64,000 nt of DNA from UBA1723 sp045641625 (GCA_045641625.1 JAZUHH010000090.1:30398-94397), one strand, 5' to 3'; counted from the first letter of the stretch, positions 33,768 to 42,056 are shown. Program-made: numbers and translations. Notes: generated by a model from the letters alone, not told the origin.

Positions 33768-34126
33768 TAACTAAGTGTAACAATACCATTATTTGAACGG
33801 TTCAACGCATTCCTTGTCTGCTCATCTAACTGGCCCTCTATTTGAGTCATGTTCTCAACCTCTTCAGTTTCATCGTTATATGTTGCAGAGAACACTCCGG
33901 CTTGGACATTGGGTGCATTTGCAAGCATCTCCTTTGTCTTCTTAGGATCCAAAATAAACGGAGTATCACGCCCCTGCACAATACGGCCGTTTCTGATCAA
34001 CTGCTTAAAGTTGTCAACAATTGTTTTGAAAAACTCACCTATTGCAGCAACTACTCGCTTCACCATATTCCAGAAAGATCGCGCTGCGCTCTTCAAGAAA
34101 TCCCAAATACCACTCAACAATCCCAT
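33767..34126 (-). CDS. Amphipathic protein with shared C-terminal domain
   Basis: A 119-residue protein. The first 50 residues are amphipathic and aromatic (MGLLSGIWDFLKSAARSFW, then VVAAIGEFFKTIVDNF), suited to lying on a membrane surface. The C-terminal 65 residues match the domain of the 155-residue neighbour, including the last nine residues but one (S-NNGIVTLS versus S-KNGIVTLS). It overlaps the next gene by one base and follows the first gene of the operon after two bases. Confidence 0.75.
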   Translation of the reverse strand: MGLLSGIWDFLKSAARSFWNMVKRVVAAIGEFFKTIVDNFKQLIRNGRIVQGRDTPFILDPKKTKEMLANAPNVQAGVFSATYNDETEEVENMTQIEGQLDEQTRNALNRSNNGIVTLS

Positions 34127-34128
34127 AA

Positions 34129-34545
34129 CTATCTAATTATTATTAGTTTACCATACTCTGTCTCCATAGCCGAAGAAAAGATTTCCTTTACTTCCTTCTT
34201 TACTCCGTCAGACACCTTTATCGCCACAAACTTGTTCTTGGATGCCTCGATTAGCTCATTGTCCTTGACCGAAGCCAGATACAGAACATCTACGTCACTC
34301 TCTACATCCTTCTTATAGAATGCAGCCATACCATTAGCTCCTTCAACTGCATGCTTTTTGATCATACTGAATAGCAGATCTTTTGTCAATGTATCTTCAA
34401 CATTCTCGTTTACTACATTGACAGACACTTCGGGGAACAGTTTGTCAACTGCATCGCTGAACTCCTCAACAGCTAACTTAACCAATTCAAATACCGAGAG
34501 AATTTTCTTCCCGTAGTCTGCGAAGTCCTTTGAATCTATCTTCAT
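34129..34545 (-). CDS. First gene of the AAA operon, small soluble protein
   Basis: I set the start at 34545 (MKIDSKDFADYGKK), the first ATG; a longer frame would need a GTG. This gives 138 residues. The N-terminal third is helical (SVFELVKLAVEEFSDAVDKLF). The C-terminal part, FYKKD ... LYLASVKDNELIEASKN ... EYGKLIIIR, resembles the shared domain of the next two products in spacing and ending, but similarity is weak. No membrane helix. Function unknown. Confidence 0.7.
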   Translation of the reverse strand: MKIDSKDFADYGKKILSVFELVKLAVEEFSDAVDKLFPEVSVNVVNENVEDTLTKDLLFSMIKKHAVEGANGMAAFYKKDVESDVDVLYLASVKDNELIEASKNKFVAIKVSDGVKKEVKEIFSSAMETEYGKLIIIR

Positions 34546-34651
34546 TTCCTTTACCTTTTTGTACCTCACGCTCTCTATGAGGATAAAAATATATTATTAA
34601 ATGTGATGGAGAGCATACACATTAAGATTAGGTTTCATCAAATCTTCAATG

Positions 34652-34659
34652 CAAAAGTA
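34652..34659 (-). promoter_or_regulatory. Promoter -7 element of the AAA operon
   Basis: TACTTTTG on the minus strand, about 107 bases upstream of the first ATG at 34545. The leader is longer than usual for the window. The rest of this 375-base divergent gap shows only AT-rich sequence. Confidence 0.5.
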
Positions 34660-34884
34660 TAATCCAAAATTTTCTTATTTTTATTATCATGACCTATTCT
34701 TCAAACAATCTAAAAAAGGGGAAGAATTTGTACGCCTTTTCCTGTTATCTAAATAGCACACTACTTCCTTTTTTTTGATTACTGTTGTAACAAACAGCAA
34801 CTTCAACAATTGTCAATCTTCCCAATCATACTAACTGAATGTCACAAATTCCACATAAAATAAAGATGGTAAGACGTTATATAT

Positions 34885-34892
34885 TATATTTG
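34885..34892 (+). promoter_or_regulatory. Promoter -7 element of the DUF4230 gene
   Basis: TATATTTG on the plus strand, 28 bases before the ATG at 34921. It favours that ATG over an in-frame TTG at 34903. Confidence 0.6.
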
Positions 34893-34920
34893 TAGCAGGA
34901 ATTTGCAAAGAAAAAGACGC

Positions 34921-35550
34921 ATGAAACTATTGGCAAAAGTAATAAGGACATTGTTCAATATTATCAAATACATATTCACCAATCCATCAGTAATCGCATT
35001 TTGGGGTTTGGTTGGAGTTGGTGTCTATTTCTACGTTACTAGAAACTCAAACAACGATAAGGATAACTCAGATGAAGAGATCATAGCTATAACAGAAAAC
35101 ATGATTTCTGACCTCAGGGAAATAGGAGAGTGGGAATTCTATAACATCTCGACAGAGGAACTTATAGACACAACCATACCAGGCATTATCTATGACGACA
35201 AGCTGACTCTGATATATAAGGGTACGCTTAGGTTGGGAATCAATTTCAAGGAAATAGAAAACGACTGGTTCTATTCTCCAAACAGGGATTCCGTTTTCTG
35301 CTTGTTGCCGAAGGTGAAGCTGCTTGACGAGAACTTCATCAACGAAACCGGAACAAGGGTTCTTCACGAAAGCGGAACGATAGAGCCCAAGGTCAGAGCA
35401 GAAATAACAAGAAGGGCCTATTCGAGAATGAAGAGCCGTAATCTCACCGCCTCTAACTTCTCAAAGGCACAAAATGCTGCGAAACAGGGCATCACACAAT
35501 ACCTGAGCAACTTCGGGTTCAAATACATCGAAATAATGTGGAAAGAATAA
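34921..35550 (+). CDS. DUF4230-domain protein
   Basis: 209 residues from the ATG. One membrane helix (about 23-40) follows a basic N-terminus, and the rest resembles DUF4230: DKLTLIYKGTLRLGINF, PKVKLLDENFI and a C-terminal KSRNLTASNFSKAQNAAKQ...FGFKYIEIMW. DUF4230 proteins are single-pass membrane proteins of unknown role. The gene is divergent from the AAA operon and shares its 375-base promoter region, and is followed after 33 bases by the GH43 gene, so co-transcription with the latter is possible. Confidence 0.8.
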   Translation: MKLLAKVIRTLFNIIKYIFTNPSVIAFWGLVGVGVYFYVTRNSNNDKDNSDEEIIAITENMISDLREIGEWEFYNISTEELIDTTIPGIIYDDKLTLIYKGTLRLGINFKEIENDWFYSPNRDSVFCLLPKVKLLDENFINETGTRVLHESGTIEPKVRAEITRRAYSRMKSRNLTASNFSKAQNAAKQGITQYLSNFGFKYIEIMWKE

Positions 35551-35583
35551 ACACTTAATACTTCAATCTAATACTTGAAAAAC

Positions 35584-38475
35584 ATGAATAATTTTTTGAC
35601 GAAAGCAACACTTTCTCTTGCTACGATTTTATCAGTAGCAGACTCTTGGGCAGGGCAGGTACCTGTTCACGACCCTTCCGTAATAATTGTCTATAAGGAC
35701 AATTATGGCAACAGCTACCCGGAGCAAAGTGCAAACGGAGACCGCACAAAATACTACTATGTCATGGGTACTCAGCTTGGCGCAGCATACACAAAAGACA
35801 TGCTCGATTGGACTGCCTTCACTCCTTCTTTCTCAGTCAATGGAAAGGTAAGTAATGATCTGTGCGCCGTTTTTGGAGAGAACACTGTATGGTCTGGTTG
35901 GGCTAACAATCAGAATGAACTTAGAGGAAACCTCTGGGCAGCAGACATAATCTGGAACAAGGACATGAAGAAGTGGTGCATGTACTATTCGATCAACGGA
36001 GACGACTGGCATAGCAGTATTTGCATGCTTGCCAGCGACAAGATTGAAGGTCCATACCAGCGTGTCGGTTCGGTTGTGTTCGGTGGCATGGATTCAAAGA
36101 CAAGTGGAGCCGGCAACAACGACTTCAAGAAGGTAACAGGTCAGAGCACTATCCCTAACCGATACTATACAGACGGTGGATGGGGAGGTATCTACGGTTC
36201 AAGCTGTATCGACCCGAATGTCCTTTACGACGAGCAGGGACAGCTATGGCTTATATACGGTTCTTGGAGCGGCGGTATTTTTGCCATCAAACTGGACAAC
36301 AAGACCGGTCTTCGCGACTACTCCTATAACTATGGCTACACAACAAAGGATGGAGCAACTTGGGAAGGCAACAGACTTCGTTACGACGAATATATGGGAG
36401 TCCATATCGCAGGCGGATACTATGTAAGTGGAGAAGGCCCTTACATTGAGTACATGAAGGACGGAAACGGCGTAGGCTACTACTACTTGTTCATGTCCTA
36501 CGGCTTCTACTCTCCAGAGGGAGGATACAACATGCGTCTGTTCAGAAGCAAGAGCATAACAGGACCTTTCGTCGATGTTACAGGAGATGATGCCGTATTC
36601 GACAGGAAGCTCTACCCTAACTATGGTAACAATGTAACTTACGGCATTTCGCTGATGCAGAACTATTCATGGGACTGGTGGGGAACAAACAAAAACATCA
36701 CAGACTTCGGACAAGTCGGAGGCGGACAGACTGCACAGGGACACAACTCCGCACTAATGGACGAAGACGGCAAGTGCTACATCATCTATCACACCAAGGA
36801 TAATACAGGCAACGGATACGGATGGCACCATGTTGAATCTCATCCTATGGTTTTTGCCGCAGACGGATGGCCTCTTGTCGCTCCGTTTGAAACTCGCATC
36901 GGAGAATACACTGACAAGGACACTGTTTACAAGGAGAGTGTCATCATGGGCGAATACTCGGTACTTACTCACAAAGCGGTGAACTACGAGAAGCTGGAGT
37001 GCAACAAGGCTGGAGTTATGCGTTTGAATGCAGACCGCACTATTTCTGCTGACTACACTGGAACATGGAGCTACGACTACGCAAACGGAAAGCAATTCAT
37101 AACCCTAAAGACTTCTGAAGGAACTTTCAACGGAACACTTATCGAGCAGAGAATCGAGGACGACTCTCGCAAGACTCTTTGTCTTACAGCAATGAATCCC
37201 GCTAACGAGCTTTGCTTGTGGGCATTCCGCAAGCCTCAGACAAAGAATGGTAGCGAAACTACATTCTCACCTTTCTTCCGAGTAGGAAGCACTGACCAGA
37301 CTTTGGCATGGAACGAGACAGACAAATTCCTGAAGGCAGATGCTCCTGCCGGAGATTTTGAAATAAACTTCTCTTTCCACAACAATAACAAGGCAGAGAA
37401 CAACTGGGACAACTGGGCTTTGCGCTTCGAGGAGAATGATGACAACTTTTGGGCATTGAGAGCTGACGGATACAGCGTAGAGACTTTCGCAAACTCTACA
37501 GTGACATACTCAAATCCAGCATCTTGGAAGGATTTTGACGACAAGGACATTGATGTGAAGATTCTTCGCCAGGGTGCTTCTATCCATGTAACTGCAGAGG
37601 TTGACGGAAAGGTAATTTACGGAGTTCTTTCAAAAGGTTCTCCTAAGAGCGCACTAAAAGTATATCTTGGAGGAGAAAGCACATATCTTGATGTAAAGAA
37701 TATGTCCGTAGCAAGCCTGAAAGATAGAGAGAAGATCGGAACTGTCACAAACTTCGGCACATACACTGACAAGTTCAATGTCAGCAACGGAGCAACAAAC
37801 ACCTACACAGGAGACTTCAAGACCCGCTACTCTTTCAACAACTTCCATTCGAGCAACGAGACTAACAACTGGAACAATTTTATTATTAAGAACACAATAA
37901 ACGGCAAGGAAGGATTTATTCGTTCGGATGCCTACCAATTGGAAAGCGAGGGAACAATCACATTCAACACATCTTGGGGAGACAACTGGAACACGTTCAT
38001 CAAGATGTTGAAGCAGGCAAAGGTTGATGTGGACATCGAGCGCTCAGGAAACAAGATAACCTACACTTGCAACATCAGCTCGTATGATGGACTTTCAGGC
38101 AAGATGGTAGCTACACAGACAGGAATAAACGCAAACAGCGTAACAATCGGTCTTACTGAGGAAGCATCTCTTCTTGATGTGCTTTCGGTAATGGAGCAAA
38201 AGACTGTAAACGTGGAAATTCCTAATGAGAATCTGACATCAGTCGAGACAATCTCGAAAGCAGAGATTTCAATATCTCCGAGCGTTACATCAGACATTGT
38301 AACAATACGGTTGCCTAAGGACTGCGGCAAAGCTACACTTCACGCATCAAACGGAATAGTAATAGCCGAGAAATCAACTACAAACGGAATCATAGAATTC
38401 GACATGAGCAACTTGAATTCTGGAATCTACGTAGTTATTTCAAACGGCAAGGCAGAAAGAATAATAAAGAAATAA
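35584..38475 (+). CDS. Secreted GH43 arabinanase-like enzyme with T9SS-type tail
   Basis: 963 residues from the ATG (an upstream TTG is unlikely). After the signal peptide (ends near SWAG) comes a five-bladed beta-propeller with the three GH43 acids: Asp in PVHDPSV (about 30), Asp in SCIDPNVLYD and Glu in VSGEGPYIEY. A lipocalin-5-like domain (VIMGEYSVLTHKAV...LWAFRK), typical of endo-arabinanases, follows. Two related beta-sandwich modules with NNWDNWALRFEEN / TNNWNNFIIKN follow, perhaps carbohydrate-binding. The last 75 residues (ISISPSVTSDIVTIRL...SGIYVVISNG) look like a type IX secretion tail. Probable substrate: arabinan or related plant glycan. Confidence 0.85.
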   Translation: MNNFLTKATLSLATILSVADSWAGQVPVHDPSVIIVYKDNYGNSYPEQSANGDRTKYYYVMGTQLGAAYTKDMLDWTAFTPSFSVNGKVSNDLCAVFGENTVWSGWANNQNELRGNLWAADIIWNKDMKKWCMYYSINGDDWHSSICMLASDKIEGPYQRVGSVVFGGMDSKTSGAGNNDFKKVTGQSTIPNRYYTDGGWGGIYGSSCIDPNVLYDEQGQLWLIYGSWSGGIFAIKLDNKTGLRDYSYNYGYTTKDGATWEGNRLRYDEYMGVHIAGGYYVSGEGPYIEYMKDGNGVGYYYLFMSYGFYSPEGGYNMRLFRSKSITGPFVDVTGDDAVFDRKLYPNYGNNVTYGISLMQNYSWDWWGTNKNITDFGQVGGGQTAQGHNSALMDEDGKCYIIYHTKDNTGNGYGWHHVESHPMVFAADGWPLVAPFETRIGEYTDKDTVYKESVIMGEYSVLTHKAVNYEKLECNKAGVMRLNADRTISADYTGTWSYDYANGKQFITLKTSEGTFNGTLIEQRIEDDSRKTLCLTAMNPANELCLWAFRKPQTKNGSETTFSPFFRVGSTDQTLAWNETDKFLKADAPAGDFEINFSFHNNNKAENNWDNWALRFEENDDNFWALRADGYSVETFANSTVTYSNPASWKDFDDKDIDVKILRQGASIHVTAEVDGKVIYGVLSKGSPKSALKVYLGGESTYLDVKNMSVASLKDREKIGTVTNFGTYTDKFNVSNGATNTYTGDFKTRYSFNNFHSSNETNNWNNFIIKNTINGKEGFIRSDAYQLESEGTITFNTSWGDNWNTFIKMLKQAKVDVDIERSGNKITYTCNISSYDGLSGKMVATQTGINANSVTIGLTEEASLLDVLSVMEQKTVNVEIPNENLTSVETISKAEISISPSVTSDIVTIRLPKDCGKATLHASNGIVIAEKSTTNGIIEFDMSNLNSGIYVVISNGKAERIIKK

Positions 38476-38498
38476 ACATAGGTTTATTCGACGACAAA

Positions 38499-38525
38499 GG
38501 CGAGCATTTAGGTGCTCGCCTTTTG
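38499..38525 (+). terminator. Terminator of the GH43 gene
   Basis: Perfect 8-base stem GGCGAGCA / TGCTCGCC, 6-base loop, then TTTTGTTGTT on the plus strand. Confidence 0.88.
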
Positions 38526-38542
38526 TTGTTATTGTTGGGAGA

Positions 38543-39181
38543 TTAATACCTATGGGGTATTAAATTCGAATAGTAATCATTATTATTATTCTCAATCATT
38601 TCATATATTTCTATATTTGAATTTACTTTCATTAACAATTTCCTATATAATTCTTTATCTTTTTTGGTCATTTTCAAACCAAAATAAACTGCCACAATTT
38701 TTACTCTCAAATATGCTTCATTATTATTTTCAGAATAAAATCTCAAAAACCTTACTTCTTTTTCATATTCCCAATCTTTTGATTTTCGAGAAAGAATTCT
38801 TTCAATATTATCGTCAATACCTGAATTATCCAATTTTGGAAGTTCATTGTCGTACCTAACTTGCAACCTTTTCCATCCTCTTTCGAAAATAACATTCACT
38901 TTCAAACACACTCCCTTGTGAGAATTAGCATAATGCGACCACATTAATCTATTATTGGGCAAAATATCATTTTCTACATTCTGTAAAGAACATATTCTCG
39001 CACTTTTATCCATTCTTCCTTTTATTTGAATTACAGTTCCCAAATTCACGCCGTTAGAGTCAAAATGACCTTCAAAAGGATCATTGAAATTTTTATACGA
39101 AGAAGCATATAAACGATTATTAACTAATATATCAATAAATCTTTCTGCTTTTTCAAGACTTAAAAATTTGTAATATGTCAT
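38543..39181 (-). CDS. DUF2971-domain protein
   Basis: 212 residues from the ATG at 39181 (MTYYKFLSLEKAERF). The hallmark of DUF2971 is present: RLYASSYKNFNDPFEGHF near the N-terminus and LMWSHYANSHKGVCLKV in the middle, with KDWEYEKEVRFLRF later. The family is widespread in defence islands and near mobile genes, but its activity is unknown. The gene follows the collagen-like lipoprotein after 40 bases, so it probably belongs to the same transcript. Confidence 0.85.
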   Translation of the reverse strand: MTYYKFLSLEKAERFIDILVNNRLYASSYKNFNDPFEGHFDSNGVNLGTVIQIKGRMDKSARICSLQNVENDILPNNRLMWSHYANSHKGVCLKVNVIFERGWKRLQVRYDNELPKLDNSGIDDNIERILSRKSKDWEYEKEVRFLRFYSENNNEAYLRVKIVAVYFGLKMTKKDKELYRKLLMKVNSNIEIYEMIENNNNDYYSNLIPHRY

Positions 39182-39221
39182 AAGTTTAAAGTTATGGGGA
39201 GGGAATACCCTCCCCTTCATC

Positions 39222-40679
39222 TTACTTCTTTTTTACCACTGGGCGAATAACCCTACCCAAACGTCTTGGACCTGGAGGATATGCAGAACTTACACTCAGA
39301 CCGTTTTCAAGAGTAGAAGCGCCGTATGTACCCGTCAAACTACCATTATCTAGAACAGCAAGAGTGGTGTAAAAATAAGCTGTTACACAAACATCTTCTA
39401 ATTTATTATCTACTCGCTGTCCTGAAGCAGGAATAAAAATCCAATTGTTGTTATATTTTGCCTTACTTTCAACTTTATAACCGCTAATAGTACAATATGA
39501 AAGCTTAGACCAAATGCATTCATGTGCTAGTTCATTGAAATCTTCTCGCGTTGGCATCTTCCAATTTTCTCCCCACTGAACATGAGCTGCATCTCTATTT
39601 GGCACAAGAATTTTATTATCATCAATTATTCCCGAACTTTGTAGTTGTGCAATTTTTTTCCCTTGGGTATCAATCAAAGGATTTGAAGAGTTAAAGTCAA
39701 AATCCTCATACCTTCCATATCCAATAGTATCACCCCACCAAAAATACTTGCCATAATCGTAAACATTTTCTGCACCGATATTCTGAACTGCCCACAATGT
39801 TCCGCTTGGCAAACCAAGATCTACATAAGCATAGCCATCGACATAACCTGAGATTGTAGGTGAACAATTATTTATGTCATAATTAACACCTCCAATACTT
39901 GTCCATGAGTCTCCGTTGTCATAGCTTACCAAATACTTGCCATCCTCAATCTTGATTTGAGGAGTTATTCCATCCTTGCCGTCTTTTCCGTCCTTACCAT
40001 TAGCACCAGAAGCACTGCCGATTGTTTTCCATGTATTGCCGTCGTCGTATGAAATCAACCAGTTATCATCTTCAACCTTTAGCTGCGGAACTACTGCATC
40101 TTTGCCATCCTTACCATCAACACCGTCCTTGCCATCTGCTCCATCTTTGCCATCAACGCCATTGTCTCCGTCCTTACCGTTCAAACCCTGTGCGCAAATC
40201 TTGTTACCTTCGTCATCTGTAAGGAACTCGCCATCAAGAATCCAGTAATAAACACCGTCCGACAACTTGACCGAAATGGAAGGAATGTAAGCTGTGGCAT
40301 TGCTTCCGTCCTTGCCATCTGCACCATCCTTACCGTCAACGCCGTCTTTACCATCAACGCCATTAATACCATCCTTGCCGTTTGCTCCGTCTTTGCCGTT
40401 CAACAAAGTAATGAAAGTATCATCGGAAAAGACAATGATATAGCCGTCCGCTACATTTGTAACTGACTTGATGCCAAGATTGTCCTTCTGCGCCTCTAAC
40501 AACTTTTGAATGCTGTTGACATTGTTGTTAATCTTGTAACACATATCCTTCAACTCGACATTCTGCTCGCGCAAATCGTACAAAGAGTTCCACTGCGAAA
40601 TCTCGTCTTTCTCTACACATCCAATAATCAAAAGTGCAGAGAATAAAGCTAAACCAAATTTATAAAAATGTTTCTTCAT
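39222..40679 (-). CDS. Lipoprotein with collagen-like GKD repeats
   Basis: 485 residues from the ATG at 40679. Lipobox LLIIGC, then a coiled stretch and a DUF4988-like part (IKSVTNVADGYIIVFSDDT). Three blocks of collagen-like Gly-X-Y triplets follow (about 11, 10 and 5 triplets, mostly GKD, GVD, GAD, GAN). Between and after the blocks are repeated small domains with YYWILDGEFL, NWLISYDDGNTWKTIG and KYLVSYDNGDSWTSIG. The C-terminal 200 residues contain YVDLGLPSGTLWA, a FISUMP/DUF1566-like domain frequent in Bacteroidetes surface proteins. Expected on the cell surface as a trimer-forming stalk with a globular tip. It follows the barrel gene after 12 bases. Confidence 0.85.
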   Translation of the reverse strand: MKKHFYKFGLALFSALLIIGCVEKDEISQWNSLYDLREQNVELKDMCYKINNNVNSIQKLLEAQKDNLGIKSVTNVADGYIIVFSDDTFITLLNGKDGANGKDGINGVDGKDGVDGKDGADGKDGSNATAYIPSISVKLSDGVYYWILDGEFLTDDEGNKICAQGLNGKDGDNGVDGKDGADGKDGVDGKDGKDAVVPQLKVEDDNWLISYDDGNTWKTIGSASGANGKDGKDGKDGITPQIKIEDGKYLVSYDNGDSWTSIGGVNYDINNCSPTISGYVDGYAYVDLGLPSGTLWAVQNIGAENVYDYGKYFWWGDTIGYGRYEDFDFNSSNPLIDTQGKKIAQLQSSGIIDDNKILVPNRDAAHVQWGENWKMPTREDFNELAHECIWSKLSYCTISGYKVESKAKYNNNWIFIPASGQRVDNKLEDVCVTAYFYTTLAVLDNGSLTGTYGASTLENGLSVSSAYPPGPRRLGRVIRPVVKKK

Positions 40680-40691
40680 AATACCCAAATG

Positions 40692-41324
40692 TTAAAAATG
40701 AACACCTACCTTTAGCAACAAAGACTTATTCTTAAGCTCCTTGTAACCGAGCAGAGCCTCTCTGTCGCCATAAACAACATCCTTCTTGTCAAACTTAGAA
40801 AAACCATGCTCGTAAGCAACTCCGACAGCAATCTTCCAGAACACAACATCAAAGCCAACATGAGCACCACAATCAAAACGGTTGAATGCCTCGTCAAACA
40901 CATCAATTTTCTGGTCGTTATACTCCAAAGTTCCCTTAATACCTAAAGAAAAATATGCGCCACCGGTAGGGATAAACTCAATATGCCCGTTTCTTCCAAA
41001 ACGATAGTTGATTAGCAAAGGAAGCTCAAGATATGTAATCCTTGTCTTGCTGTCCTCGAATCCACAAAGCTTGTACCCCTTTTGTGTCAAAGAAAGACCT
41101 GTCTCGAAATAAACGGGATCTGTGTCAGTCAAAGAAATTTGGTCAAACACTCCTGCATAGACACCACCAATGTGTGAACTTGGCACACCCATAGAAGTAA
41201 CCCTTGAGGTTGTCGCTCCTGCCTCAACACATACAATATTCTTCGGAATGTCGCCCTTAAATCCTTTTGCGCTGGAAGAAAACACTGCGGCCAGCATTCC
41301 CACCAAAAAGAAGATTCTTTTCAT
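40692..41324 (-). CDS. Outer-membrane beta-barrel protein
   Basis: 210 residues from the ATG at 41324; the longer frame runs through the structured leader. Signal peptide MKRIFFLVGMLAAVFSSSAKG, then eight or so strands with alternating residues and a C-terminal VGVHF (aromatic end). It fits the OmpX/OmpW-size porin-like families (OMP_b-brl_2). First gene of a unit with the collagen-like lipoprotein and the DUF2971 protein, controlled by a leader of about 325 bases. Confidence 0.8.
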   Translation of the reverse strand: MKRIFFLVGMLAAVFSSSAKGFKGDIPKNIVCVEAGATTSRVTSMGVPSSHIGGVYAGVFDQISLTDTDPVYFETGLSLTQKGYKLCGFEDSKTRITYLELPLLINYRFGRNGHIEFIPTGGAYFSLGIKGTLEYNDQKIDVFDEAFNRFDCGAHVGFDVVFWKIAVGVAYEHGFSKFDKKDVVYGDREALLGYKELKNKSLLLKVGVHF

Positions 41325-41376
41325 CTTAAATCCTTTTCTTGCGCCAGTACCTCCCAATACCAGCAATAAACAAAAA

Positions 41377-41460
41377 GCGTGGGAGTCATACCTTACTCGT
41401 CCACACTTGGAGGCCTTCGCATTGCCCGATAGAATAGACGAGCAATGCAGAAGCCCACGC
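41377..41460 (-). ncRNA. Structured leader RNA, motif copy 1 with terminator-like stem
   Basis: On the minus strand the outer stem GCGTGGG / CCCACGC (41460-41454 with 41383-41377) is directly followed by TTTTTGTTT, as in a terminator. Inside, CTCGTC pairs with GACGAG (41442-41437 / 41401-41396), enclosing the conserved parts TTCTATC, TGCGAAG and TCCAAGTG. A competing helix GCATTGC / GCAATGC (41448-41442 / 41425-41419) uses the TGC of the conserved loop, so two folds exclude each other. This is the layout of an attenuator or riboswitch. It does not match a class I can name. Confidence 0.6.
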
Positions 41461-41520
41461 ATGATGATATTAGGTCAGCACAAATAGTGCTGGCATAACA
41501 TACCACCCGAGAACATCTAC

Positions 41521-41595
41521 CATTGCTCCATTCTTGTTCTATCAGAAGTTTGCGAAGTTTCCAAGTGCAAGAACAAAGCGTTAGTAAACGCCTTT
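41521..41595 (+). ncRNA. Second, inverted copy of the structured motif with a terminator-like hairpin
   Basis: Read on the plus strand, CATTGCTC, TTCTATC, TGCGAAG and TCCAAGTG recur in the same order as in copy 1. The closing stem is here TTCTTG / CAAGAA (41531-41536 / 41568-41573) rather than CTCGTC / GACGAG, so pairing is kept while sequence differs. The inner stem is GAAG / TTTC instead of GGGC / GCCT. A hairpin GCGTT-AGTA-AACGC (41578-41591) and CTTTT follow. No plus-strand gene follows within reach. In the minus-strand leader this copy is present as its complement. Confidence 0.5.
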
Positions 41596-41657
41596 TAAAA
41601 AATATTTAATGACATCACCCACATCCACCCTTTGGGCTTCCGCATGCAATATCGGTG

Positions 41658-41688
41658 CAAAGATAATAATAATTGCTAAAAAACAAAC
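41658..41688 (-). promoter_or_regulatory. Promoter of the barrel/collagen-like lipoprotein operon
   Basis: TTTG upstream and TATCTTTG (41665-41658) on the minus strand are 18 bases apart. The transcription start would be near 41650, about 325 bases before the first ATG at 41324. Confidence 0.7.
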
Positions 41689-41690
41689 GA

Positions 41691-42005
41691 AATATCTCCG
41701 TCATAATAAAAAAATCCCCCATTGCTTGTCTTTCAAATCAAACATACTTTTTAGAGAAAAAACAAGAATAGGGAAATAAAAGAAACCCAATACAAAACAT
41801 AATAACCTTTGTCAATTCATATAGCAGACAAATCTGAACAAATAATTCGCTTGAATTTTTGCATTACAAGGAAACATAAACTCAAAATGCACTTTACAAA
41901 ACTTATCCCAAGAATAATACAGTCAAAAATAACGTTGAAAATGTAGGAGAAGCCTTTATACAAACAGAAATTATAATCAAAGTATCTATGATTATATAAA
42001 CAAAA
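41691..42005. other. AT-rich gap with no recognised features
   Basis: About 315 bases between the operon promoter and the terminator of the PpiD-like gene. I see no reading frame, tRNA or convincing hairpin. Confidence 0.5.
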
Positions 42006-42031
42006 AAAGATGCGCCGTATGACGCATCTTT
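42006..42031 (-). terminator. Terminator of the PpiD-like gene
   Basis: Perfect 9-base stem AAAGATGCG / CGCATCTTT with an 8-base loop, followed by T residues on the minus strand. Confidence 0.85.
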
Positions 42032-42056
42032 CTTTATGATCGGAATAAACTATCTA

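Noticed and set aside
40000..40400. Regularly repeated bases that at first sight look like a CRISPR or tandem repeat
   Set aside because: They are codons for collagen-like Gly-X-Y triplets within the lipoprotein gene.
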